Assembly (NCBI GenBank): GCA_001939145.1
Contig: LSRX01000518.1
Coordinates: 218,139 to 282,138 of the forward strand
Length of the DNA: 64,000 bases
Reading direction: 5' to 3'
Origin: Symbiodinium microadriaticum
Lineage: Eukaryota > Sar > Dinophyceae > Suessiales > Symbiodiniaceae
Part shown: piece after piece, positions 10,632-21,454 of the stretch
How positions within the stretch are numbered: the first letter of the stretch is position 1
Layout: the number at the start of each line of letters is the position of its first letter
The notes under the pieces: model-generated
Told to the model about the DNA's origin: nothing
Seen by the model: only the letters and a program-made list of their open reading frames with translations
Databases searched by the model: none
Translations under genes and position numbers: made by a program

Positions 10632-13600
10632 TCCCGCAGCGAAGCTGTGGGACTTGAGGTGTCAGCTTCCTTGATTCATTTCGTTTCCCGCCCGTGTTTG
10701 CAAAGATCATTCAATTCGGCACATTCAAAACGCAACTGCGTCCGCGGCAGAAAATTGCAGAGTGTTGTTTGCTACCAGCTTCAGAGCTGCCTGTGGACTT
10801 AATTGGCTTCTGGTAGCAAGGCGGCAATGCCTTTTCCACCTCGCAACATGATACTGAACTGTGAACTCTGATGGGGTCTGGATTCCCTCAATGCCCAGGC
10901 TGGAAAGAAGAGTTTTTCCCGGTTAGTGCGATGAGACTAGGTTGACAACAGCGGAAGCAAGCCAGCATGGTCAAAGCATCAGAGGCATCAGAGTAAGATC
11001 ATTGGAAACACTGGCCAAGTAGTGTACTACCGAACGGGGCAATGTTGGTGCAGTTGTTTGATCGACATGAAGCCATGACTAGTCTGTCGTCAGAACTCCA
11101 GCTGCGTAGTAGCTGTAGCAAAAGCTAGAGGAACATGCTGGGGTGCTGTGCTATCGGAACCAGTAGCTAGCTAGGGAGACGCCTGCCTGGGTAGTTTCTA
11201 GAAGCCTCCGGGAGACTCTGCACAAGTGCGGGATTGCTGTTTAACCCACTCTCGCCTCGCATTTGTTTCTTGATGTTTTGCAGTGGATCTTCGAATTGCT
11301 GTAAGGTCTGACCCCTTCCATCCGATGGTGCGCATCGCAGTGACAGCAATCGACATGGCTCTGGACTTGCACTTTGGCAGCAACAAATGCCTGCTTTGAT
11401 TCTTTGATAAGGACGCAGCCTACGACACTTCTGCCAGCCAGCAGCCTCAACAGTGCCTCAGAGACTCGGAAGTCAGAGATGGTGTAAGGTTGGCAGCTCG
11501 ATCACTTTTGGACGCGGCCTGCGGCGACGCAGCCTGGCCTGCCCGTGCGACTTTTGTTGTTATCCCAGTTTTACGCACACAGAAACGAGGCCAACTCAAC
11601 AGAACCAACTTGTTTTGTTGGAAATGCTCTGGTGAGCCTGTTTTGTGGGCAGGATGGTCGCAGCGGTCCTGTCGAGGAGGTCTGCATCTTGGCTGCAGTG
11701 AATCGGCTGGGTGGATGCAGAACACAGAAGTCTGTACATCCTGCCCCTGCTTGAGGTCCAGTACACAGGTGTCGACATAGTGCAGCATGTGACTGAGGCC
11801 CGTCTTCTGTCAGAGTCTCGAAAGCCAGCGTGCAAATAATACTACTGAGTCCCAGGAGAACCAGCGGAGTTTTCCCTCCCACAGGCCAGAGCTTGGGGTT
11901 ACTCGGGAGGAGGCGAACAGAGGTGTTTCAGATATTGGGTTACGACACTGTAGCAACTGCCCAACTTCCCGGAAGGTTGAACATGGTAACATGCCAGATG
12001 TTCGGTTGCGACATGCTGACTTATTCACATTCTGCTGTTTCGGGAGATGTTCAAGTGTATTCGCAACACTCACAACACGTCACGATGTTCTACCAGAGCG
12101 CCACCCTGCCGTGCCCTTAGATTCATAGCGGCGGACTGCAGCTCCAATGCCGAGCTCCCGCAAGCAGACGTGGTCTTCTCCAAGGATCGGATCGCTCAGG
12201 GCTCGACTCGCTGATGAAAGGTTCGGTGTCCCAAGTTGGGTAATTCTAACGCTACGCAGCCCGCCTCGGCTCGACAGTGCATTGTGAAATGTGAGGAACA
12301 TCGTGCTGTCCTCGTGTTTCTGACTCTGCCAGTCTAAAGGTGAATACTTATAACAGATACAGACTTCTCAGGAAGTGTTTACATCGAGTCAACGAAGCGT
12401 CAACATCTAGATAAACCACTTGAATCGTTATTCGCTTCGTAGCTAAAACTCGAAAACATATTGTGGTCGAGTGACGGGTTAGCGCGAACAGGGGCTAAAG
12501 CTCTTGGCTGCATCAACCTCTCGCCGTCTGTACAACACCTGCAATGTCAGTTCGTGCAACAACGTACTTTTGGACTTTCGAGAATGGAGGCCACGAATAC
12601 GAGAGATGAACGTCTTTTGTCGACAACCTTGGAGGCCATAAGTCGACTACTGCTGGTCTCCCTTCTTTGACTTTGTCGGATAATCTCCGCTGAATCATTA
12701 ACCGAACCTTCAACCAAGACGGGGGGGGCGGGGGANGCGGGGGTGGCGGGAGGCATGGGAGGGCAGACGGGCTGACTGGAATTGGCCAAAATAACGAAGG
12801 GAAAGGACAGGTCAAGGACGAAAATGTGCCTAAAAACGCATGTCGGTGAATTTTTGGGATGCAGGGACGAGGATTATAGGTGGTGGGTACTTAGTTAAAC
12901 CCTCAAGACGCCGGAGGCCTGTGGCCTCGGCGGATTGAATTCGTTCGGATGCTGCAGTATCTAAAGAATCTAAAGGCACAACCACGGTACACAGGCTGAC
13001 TGAAGCGGAGGTGCGCCATGTCTCAGCAGACAGGAGACACTGAACCACATGTTCGTGGAGGACGCAGTGCAGGCATTGAAATGCTTCCGAAGATCATCCA
13101 GGCACGTCAGAGTCTGATTCAGCCATGATTGGAAGACTGTTCTGGAATGCCTGCCGGCTTTGCAGGTACCTCGTGACGAACATCCACAGAGGAGCTCCAA
13201 ACAATCTTGGGGCCTCTAAGGGACATCATGCACATTATGTTCCGTGCCTGGGCAGCAAGTGTTCAAGCAGCTTGCCGCATCAGTGTCTGTGGGAGAATGC
13301 TGTAAAGGCCTGATGCACCTTGTGGATTCCTCTTCCTGCTTTTACTCCAACCCCTTAGAGCCGGATGAAACGTTCAGTGAGGTACGACTTCTCGCTGCCG
13401 CCCTTCAATTTGAGGCCAATGTTGTTTGGCAGTCTTCAGCACTTGGGACGAGTAGTCAATGCTGAATCTGACCAAAGCCAACTGCGCGTCCAGCAGCAGT
13501 GTGCATTTGTTGCAGTCGGCAGTCTTTGGGACGTTTGTTGATGTTCGGCAATCTTGGCTGCGCTGGTCAGAACGTCTACCAGGCTGGTAGACGTTCTGAC

Positions 13601-14592
13601 CAGCGCTGCACCGGTTCACTGCAGCAGAACAGTCAGGAAGCTCTGTCAGCTTGTCCCTATCAACCACGAGGACTGCCGAGACTAGTTGAGGTGTTCCGCA
13701 ATGCACTTCTGTGCGAAGGACTGGACGGAGTTTGCCCTATTCGCCTTGTGAACCATAGGGCCATAGGGGGTTGATTTAGCAAGAAAGGCCCTGAGGCCTC
13801 AGCAGTCGTCAGCGGCAAAAAGAGGCAATGCAACGATTCGTGCTTCAGTGGGCAAGCACTTCCAAACTACTATTCATGTTCGTCTTGGTGTTCACTAGAA
13901 TGAGCACACAAATAGTAGCGCTACTGTGACACAGCCACCACACCTTGTTCGTTGCGGAGCAACCACTTCAATGCAAACCAGCGAGAGAGAGACAGAGAGA
14001 GAGAGAGAGAGCTGCGCGCGAGCTAGGGGGAAACCCCTGGCCCACAGCCCTGGCGAAAGAAAGAGAGAGCAGCTTCAAAGCTTTACAACGGACACCTCGT
14101 AGAGCGGGAGCCTTATGTCCCTGGCAAGGACATGCAAGGACTCTCTCAGGATTGGCTGAAAGGTGTTTGGGGGGGTATTGTGAGGACTGGTACTGGCTAG
14201 CATGGATCAGGGTTCTGTTTTCGAGAATGTAAGTCCGTAGCCACGAAGCCCAGAAGCAGCAAAAAACGAAGGCAATAATGTAGAACAAGAATAAGCAACC
14301 GTACGTACATAACGGGCAAGCTCCAACACCCGTTCATTACAGGGTGTCATTCCGCTTTTCTGCAACTTCTATCGTGGCTTTTGCACCTTGGTTGGCTCCA
14401 AGCAGGCTTTCAGCATGATGGGTCAGTCGAAGCCATTCTAGGTGTGAACTACTTGCGGCCATCCCTGCAGAGTGAAATGTGTTCCAAAGCACCTCTACGA
14501 CCACAGCTTGATCATTACTTTATTTTCGACGGGCGACATGAGGTTTCAGGAAACTCGGTAGTACAGATAACGAGCAGAGGAAAACAGAATAA
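10632..14592. other. Intergenic or intron DNA with isolated exon-like frames
   Basis: No gene model could be built. Protein-like plus-strand frames occur at 11545-11754 and 13244-13465 (VFKQLAASVSVGECCKGLMH). Minus-strand frames at about 12547-12720 and 11810-12073 look equally good. A G-rich tract with one ambiguous base lies at 12720-12755 (N at 12736). A (GA)n tract lies at 13981-14010. Confidence 0.4.
13561..13605. repeat. Perfect 22-bp palindrome (hairpin)
   Basis: Bases 13561-13582 are the exact reverse complement of 13584-13605 with a single G between. Flanking bases do not extend the match. Confidence 0.95.
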
Positions 14593-15006
14593 TCATAGCG
14601 CTTCGCGGGGACAGCGCTTCTCTTGCGAAGCTGCTCCCACAACTAGGCATCTTTGTTCACTGTGCTGCCGACTTGCTTGCGGACGAGAACGTAGCTTCTG
14701 ATTGATCCGGTGTGGAATGTCAATGTCGGACACGTTTTGTCGTTGGAGAGTGCACAACGCACACACTGGATCATCAACTTCGCAGAACACGTCCAGGCCG
14801 AGCACATGATAGGTGACTCTGGAGGACGGCTCTGCACGCTTTGCCGCTGCTGAAGCCTTCGTTGCGACAGAAGTGTTGCCTGTGCAGATGCTGTACATAT
14901 CAGATTTTGTTGGAAGTGACAAGACGGACAAATCTTCAAATCCTTCGACCGCTTGCCCCGCACCCGCCAACGCCGCAGGATCCTGCAGTACAGCCGAATT
15001 CGGCAC
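14593..15006 (-). CDS. Hypothetical protein, minus-strand frame
   Basis: A 137-codon frame with natural-looking composition, for example VTYHVLGLDVFCEVDDPVCA and CALCTLQRQNVSDIDIPHRI. It begins with ATG. No domain recognised. The plus strand of the same interval has two different open frames (14381-14701 and 14813-15079), so the real coding strand is unresolved. Confidence 0.28.
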   Translation of the reverse strand: MPNSAVLQDPAALAGAGQAVEGFEDLSVLSLPTKSDMYSICTGNTSVATKASAAAKRAEPSSRVTYHVLGLDVFCEVDDPVCALCTLQRQNVSDIDIPHRINQKLRSRPQASRQHSEQRCLVVGAASQEKRCPREAL

Positions 15007-15461
15007 ACAGTGCAGCGTCCAGCCGGAGCAGCTGGCCTGGTTTCATGCTGGGCCCTGGCACAAGTTTAAATTAATATAATAGTAACAATAGTACTATTAT
15101 TATTAAAGTAATAGTAACATAATAATAACTAATAATTGAATATTCTGACATATTCTGACATGCCAGGTGATGGCATCTGCGGCAAGTCAAACCCAGGCCG
15201 CGGCATGATGCCGGTGTTCTGAATTCTGGAAGCTCGGAAACTGAACGTACCTTCAAAAACATCCGGCTGTGCAGATACCTGCCGCACCGCCGGTGACTTC
15301 CATCGCCACGGGGACGGATGGAATAGACTCAGTTCACAAGCAACGGCCTTACCAATGAGATTCAAGGGCCACTCCCTTCCCTTTGGTTTTCGACCTTCCA
15401 CCCAGGTGGTGTCTGCAGTCTCAAGTATCCCGTTTGTGCGCATCTTCGGAAATAACGGCAT

Positions 15462-15995
15462 CTAGAGCCACCGTTCTTTCGGCAGCCACCCACTGATGCG
15501 TGTGCTCGATTTAGTCGAGCCCTTTTGACTTTCAGAGACGCGGGTTTTACGCAAGCGATGATGATTGCACAGTAATGGTAGCAGTGTAAGGCAGCGAAGA
15601 GGTGGTTTCTGGCAGCAGTGCTGAAGCTCTCGGGTGTTTGTAAGAGGGAACGGCAAGGAGAACGTGCTCTCTGATGTATCAGCCTCAATTTCACAAGCGA
15701 CCCGCCCGACATTTGGTCCAGACTCTATACAGCTCGCATGCTCGGGGCACAAAGCTCCGTTACTTACATGTTTCTTGCAGGTGCGCACTTCCGGGGAGAA
15801 ATGCAGGTGATAGTTGTGACGCCCTACAATTAAAACTCCGACAAGGGAAACCTCCCCAAGCCTGCAACGACCCAGCACGTGGTGCCCGAAGCTTCTTTCA
15901 TATCCTGAAGATAGGCTGTGGCCGACCTTGTTGAGGGCGGGGTGAGATGGCAAACGGTCCATCGTGGGGATTGGAGCAATCCAAGCACAGAACAA
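15462..15995 (-). CDS. Hypothetical protein, divergent from the Calx-beta gene
   Basis: A 177-codon ATG frame on the minus strand whose start lies about 50 bases from the opposite-strand start at 16046. It includes a Cys-bearing stretch (NGALCPEHASCIESGPNVGR) and a basic C-terminus. No family recognised. The head-to-head position could be chance. If real, it would be one of the few host genes on the minus strand. Confidence 0.27.
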   Translation of the reverse strand: MFCAWIAPIPTMDRLPSHPALNKVGHSLSSGYERSFGHHVLGRCRLGEVSLVGVLIVGRHNYHLHFSPEVRTCKKHVSNGALCPEHASCIESGPNVGRVACEIEADTSESTFSLPFPLTNTRELQHCCQKPPLRCLTLLPLLCNHHRLRKTRVSESQKGSTKSSTRISGWLPKERWL

Positions 15996-16045
15996 ACTGT
16001 TAGTAACAGTTCATCACAGCTTATACAGGGCAGCCAAGCAGAGCC

Positions 16046-19000
16046 ATGCTGCCAATGAGCTTGTGGCGCTTGTGCCTGATTCTACCCAGCGCACTTGCTC
16101 AAACGGGTGAGATAGGGAGACTTGGCTTCTTGCAGCGGGATGTCTGCAGTAGTCCTGTTCTCGGTGCGTGCTCAACCTGCACTGTCAGGTTCCTGCCGCG
16201 GCAAGTGGATGCATTAGAGGGATGCCAATTCCTCTACAATTTCCGGTGCTGCAACTACGACTATGTTGGCTTGGGCCGATCGTTTGGAAGTAACGGGACG
16301 ATCACCGCAAGGCTCAAGATACTCCCGGGCACGAATGCAACCGAAGGCTCGGCGCTCAGACAGTCGCAGCATTAAAGTGGACATACGCATCAGTGTGTTG
16401 CATTGCGGGTGAGCCTGTCAGCAAATATACTACAAAACCGTTCGACCGCTGAGTTCTGTGCATTCTGACTCAGTAACATTCTCGCGTGTTTGTTGTGGGT
16501 GGGACGACAGTATGCCTGTTCATAGGTGTTTCGTTCCATTGCAGTGTTGACTATCAGCCCACCGCGCTCCCCCAGCGCCGAGAGCTTCCGCGGGCGCCGC
16601 GCCCGCCAAGCTCCCCGTGTGCGCGCTGCGCCTGCACAGCACCGACAGCGCACCACCGAGCCTGCCGCGACACCGTAGCCGTAGTGGTGTCCAAGGCAGG
16701 GGGGGGCGGGGGGTGGAGACGTCCGGAAAGGGCTAGTACTGTAGCGCAAAAGAGGAGATCCGCTTTTCCGGTGTGCGGAGTTCGCTACCGGCCAGACTGA
16801 TATCCAAACAGAGCATTTCGGGTAATGGCCGTGTCCGACGTTCCAGAGGAGTCGACTTCGACTTTTACCAGGACTCCGTGACGTGGCAGGATGGCGATGT
16901 GGATCCGAAGGCGATGCTGATGGTGATATACAACAATGACGTCTACGAGCCCACAAAAGCTGCGGGGCTGTGGTTAAGACTACCTGCGGCGAGATATAGC
17001 TAGAAATATCTAGAGTTTTCAGGCTGTTTCCGCGTGCCACTCTCCTGATGCCTCAGGCCCAAGCCATTATCAACGCCCAAGGTTGTCTGAGACGAATGTG
17101 CATGAGGTCACAACAATCTGAAACTGGACGCGATTCTGTATCAAAGTTGCAGGGAATCCTAGCGAAACACTGCGCAACGTCGTACTTGTACCAACCCCAC
17201 ATCCGACAGCTGATGAATCGGGCCGTCGAAGCGCATTCACTTCAAGCTTCAACAGATTACGATTGTGATCTGATCCCTGATATCAAAGTTTCCAAACTCG
17301 TCCTTGGAATTCCAAGCCGAACTTGATTTTCACAGCAGAACCCGCCATAGTTCTTTCAAGCAGTATTGATTGCGGCTCGATTTGGCTTGACATGACCTTC
17401 ATTATCTTTAGCTGCGGTAGGCCCTAGTACGCCCGGTGAGAGAATCCTGTCATTGTTTCATATTCATGCAGCGCCGCCGTTCTTTGGCAGAAGCTTCCGC
17501 AGTGTGGTGTACGACTATCTAATGATTCGAAAGGGTTGAATCTGAAGCGATGAGTGGGACTGTTCACCTTCGCCATCGCTGGAATGTTCTTTTCAAGCTA
17601 CGACAAGCCTCGCATCGGTGCGGACTCAGGTTGTGAATCTCGGGATCGATGCAGACCCGGCCAGTGCCAGCTCCACTTCCGAGACAACAGACTCATGGCT
17701 TCGGTTTGTAATATAATATCATATCATATCATATCATATAATATCATATAATATCATATAATATAGTATAATATAGTATAATATAATATAGTATNGTAAT
17801 ATAATATCATATCATATCATATCATATAATATCATATAATATCATATAATATAGTATAATATAGTATAATATAATATAGTATGTCAATCTCCCGAATCTT
17901 GTGCAGAGCAAGCCACAGCCACAGCTCAAGCAGGGAGCCTCGGGGATACGGCCAATGTCTGCATAGCAACCCCGCATGCCTTCAATTTCATGCGGAAGTG
18001 TTGAGCCTACAAGGGATGCTTCCTTGGTGGTCGTGGTATGAACCTAGCCCTAGCTGCATGCGCAAGCAGTCGCACAGGCATATATCCGGGACGACAACGA
18101 TGGCGGGACCGTTGAGATCTCACCCACGGCGATTGTTCTGGATGAGCGTTTTGGGAACATGGAGTGCCTTATGTGGGCTGAGCGCTCGGGTGCAGTAGCC
18201 AGTGGAAGAACAGAGCTCACTGTTGAGTACACAGTTTGCCCAGAGATGGTTCCAGAGCGTAATCGCGCAGACGCCAATGACTATTGGAGTTTGCCTCTTA
18301 CTGGCCCCCTGGTGTGGGAAGATGGTGAGACAGGCAAGAAGTGCGTACTCCGGAACTTGGGGTTTCAAGCTGCCATTGACCTGGTGTGGCCCGACTGCTG
18401 CATTGGCACTAACTCGAGCAACAATACACTGCTCTTCCTGATAAACCCGGATGCAGAGGAAGAACCGGAGGAAAGAGTGTGCTTGAAAGCCTCGCTGTCT
18501 GACATCAGCACAGCAACGCTGCCGGAAACCAGCATGCTCCAAAGCATGATTATCAACGATGTCAATCTTATGGAAGAGCTAGGGCTGAACTGCACCAGAG
18601 GCTTAGATTGTTTTCTGGACGTTTCTAAGACGTCAATTGTGGGTGGAGAAGTGGGACTTATTCTCGATGCCAAAGAGTCGGACTACAAGTGTCCGCAAGT
18701 CTGCAATCTCACGGCAAACTCGACCCAGCAGATGTCTTATGCATCTTACGGCAATGCTGAAGAAACCTTCATCAATCTGGGAAAGGCAATGCGCGATTGG
18801 CAACCGGGTGACAAGATTATTTGCAAATGTGGTGGAGCCTTGGCGGACAGTGCAGAAGCCTAGGATGCCCAGAACGGCATTGGACTACTGTAAGCATCCT
18901 ATAGGAGATTCTGGTATACCATGGTGTACTCTAATTCCATTATGATATATTATGGTATATATAATGGTCTACAATGGTGTGCAATAAGTCTATGACGGTA

Positions 19001-21269
19001 TAATATGTTATAGTTTTTCCAGGTATGCTCTGGTGTACTGTGAGTGTATTATGGCATATTATAGTATAATATGGTCTACAACGGTGTACTACAAGTTTAT
19101 TATGGTATATTATAGTTTATCATGGTATGCTCTGGTGTACTGTGAGTCTATTATGATTTATTATAGTATATTATGGTCTACAGTGGTGCACTATACGTCT
19201 ATTCTGGTATATTATAGTAAATCCTGCTATACTGTGGTGTACTATATGTATATTAGAGTGTATTATGATGTATTGATTTCTACCTGCCACTTGTAGCACC
19301 GTGCTGCAATTCGAGTGTTGACCGGGTGCTCCAACTGTTGCACTGAAGGTATCGCTGGAGGAGATGTGACGCATGTTGCTACGATGGAGCTCCACGGCCC
19401 GTACCCTGTGCCTGTTTGGGAACGGTACTGTTGCTCACTCTGGTAGATAAACTTGCTTGCGCTAGTGTTTCTCCCCTTTTTTAGCTCCTGTGGACCAGCT
19501 CTCGTCGAAACTTTCTGACCAGCAGCCCAGGTATTCTGAAAACACGGCTTCTTGTGTTAAGAGCTGGGCAACTTGCGACGTCCCAGATCTTCTTGGAATC
19601 GGCTACAAGGTGCTGTTTCCGCAACAGCCGTTGCTGATTCGAGTGCTGCATCGGTTGGGTTTGGCAAATCCTACCAAGCGAAGTAGGCCAAGCCCCCTTC
19701 CCAAGTGAGGCTTCGCTTTGTATGCGCGGAACAGTCCTGAGAACAACTTCTGATTCTCTCGCGAGGTTGGTGCCGACCACCTCCGAGTCCTGAAGTCTTG
19801 TGACGACACGAAAACCACACCGTTTGAACTGGCGATGGGCTCGCATGCCGTCTACGGCGCCGACGGCGTCTATCGAATGGAGAGCTTTGAAGCAATGCGG
19901 CCGACTGTAGTGGGAATGTATCGTATGTGCTGGTGCCGCGAGACTGCTGAGCGGAATTGCACCGTAAATGGAGACTTTTCCGTTTCTGCCGGAAATTTCG
20001 TCTACAGAGGGCCGAACATACGGGCCGTGATGGATCCCTACGAACTTGGAGGAGGCTGGGGAACTTTCAAGGTTACAGCTGCCGGGCCCAATTCAGAAAG
20101 AAGCACAGTCTCTTTTTTTGTCGATGCGCCTGCGAGCGGTGACTATCACATGACAGCCTCTAGCATTTGTTGAGACAGCATATTTATAATATCATGTGAT
20201 ATCCTCTTGTCGGAGCTTGGTCTGCAAGGAAGTCTATGGTACTGGTCTAGAAGCAGGGGATCGCGCCATGGTGCTTCCGGAATGCGGAGAGGAAGCCCCA
20301 CCAGGTTTGAATGTCAGTACCATCTACAATGAAGTGGACAAAGAGTTGGATTTTGGCGTGTTATCAGCTGAAAATGGCTTGTTTGCCAGGGCCTATAAGG
20401 TTTGCTGGTGTCAGCTGGCTCCGGCGCGTGGCCACTACTGCGACGCGGCGAGTGAGTCTCTCGGCTTCTTTCGTCTTTATCCGTTCATCACGTTTTTCAA
20501 AACCCTAAGCCCTAAACCCTATCATGTTGGAGAGACCGCACATGTTCAGGTTCCGAGCCGAGATTGGAAGTGTGAGATTCCTATGTTCACGTCGTTTTGT
20601 CGACAGAGACCAAGATGGCATCTGCGAGCTATGCCCCATGATGTTTCAGACTGCTGGAGGCTGGGATGGAATGCAGTGCGTCCTCGATGGCGGCCTTTTC
20701 TCGCTGACTATACTGTGGTATTTGGTCGGATTGTTGCTGCCCGGCGGTCTTCTCAGGCCAAAGCGAGGACGAACGCCTAGCAAAGTCTTCATAGTCGAAG
20801 GTACGGTTATCAGTACGATTCTGACCAGTCGATCTCATACTTCACACGCGTAGTTTCAGGTTGTTCCTCGCCTGCATGACCAGCCTCCGATTTGGCAGGA
20901 CAGGGCATCTGTCACGGGTCAAGCCCGTCTTTGTTAACCTTCACATTCTTGAAAAGCCGCTCGTCCATAGAAAGCTTCACATTTCGAGAGGACCGGGTTC
21001 GTACACGGCGTGCCGAGACTCATCGAGGACGTTTCGCGGGAGTCTGACACCGTGCTGGTGACTGTGGTAGGGTATCATAACCTCACCGTCTTCAATAAGA
21101 TGCAGTCCATCCCCGTGACCCTCTCGGGCACCGGGCATTTCCTCTTGGACTCCCGGGGTTCAAAGAGCATCCCATTCCGCGTCCGGCCACGCAGTTCGAA
21201 CACCTTGGAGTTGCTCGATGCAGAAGGGAACTCCCTCGACTTCCGTGCCGACAGCTCCATGGGCGACTA
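16046..21269 (+). CDS. Large extracellular membrane-anchored Calx-beta / CWC-motif protein (multi-exon)
   Basis: The first exon (16046 to about 16375) begins with a signal peptide, MLPMSLWRLCLILPSALAQT, and a Cys-rich stretch with N-glycosylation sites. Later exons: about 16820-16972 (GVDFDFYQDSVTWQDGD then YNNDVYEP, the second half of a Calx-beta domain, GTTAAG donor); 17630-17703 (small); 18078 to about 18853 (a second Calx-beta domain starting DDNDGGTVEISPTAIVLDE, then an N-glycosylated region ending in a CKC motif); about 19790-20160 (HAVYGADGVYRM and YRMCWCRE); 20229-20451 (YKVCWCQ, strong GTGAGT donor); about 20559-20800 (DRDQDGICELCP calcium-binding-like loop and a membrane segment in LTILWYLVGLLLPGG, GTACGG donor); 20975 to about 21258 (beta-rich, FNKMQSIPVTLSGTGHFLLD). 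The 20800/20975 junction is phase-consistent. Calx-beta domains bind Ca2+ in Na/Ca exchangers and adhesion proteins; an adhesion or Ca-binding surface role is inference. The gene may continue into exons at 21455-24551. Confidence 0.62.
16560..16760. other. GC-rich block between Calx-beta exons
   Basis: A conspicuously GC-rich stretch with a G-run at about 16699-16715. It may contain the missing first half of the first Calx-beta domain (an in-frame VLTISPP follows an AG at about 16543). The frame closes before the next supported exon, so no exon is called. Confidence 0.4.
17708..17882. repeat. Two identical 87-bp AT-rich copies separated by an ambiguous base
   Basis: Bases 17708-17794 and 17796-17882 read identically, each built from ATATC/ATATAGTAT units. 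The only base between them is N (17795). Confidence 0.95.
18905..19275. repeat. Degenerate tandem repeat, period about 52 bp
   Basis: The motif TGGTGTACT (with variants) recurs at about 18922, 18974, 19031, 19083, 19133, 19185 and 19237, each copy followed by TATTATGGTATATTATAG-like sequence. It lies in an intron of the Calx-beta gene. Confidence 0.8.
20500..20521. repeat. Short CCCTAA/CCCTAAA tract
   Basis: Three telomere-like units within an intron of the Calx-beta gene, between the 20451 donor and the exon beginning near 20559. Confidence 0.8.
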
Positions 21270-21454
21270 GCCCGAACAGTGCTGGGGCTGCCAGTTTCTG
21301 CCTTACGTAGTCCCAAAGTACAGCTGCTTCTGTTCATATTGTGTCGCACAGCTAGGATTCCACTGGACGCGAGCTAGCGCGGCTATTTCTATCAGAGAAT
21401 TTAGCCACACACACACACGGGCTCATACGGGACATTGGTCGAACGGCTGGGATG

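Noticed and set aside
16390-17040. 216-codon minus-strand frame
   Set aside because: Antisense to Calx-beta exon sequence and the GC-rich block; no domain or splice support.
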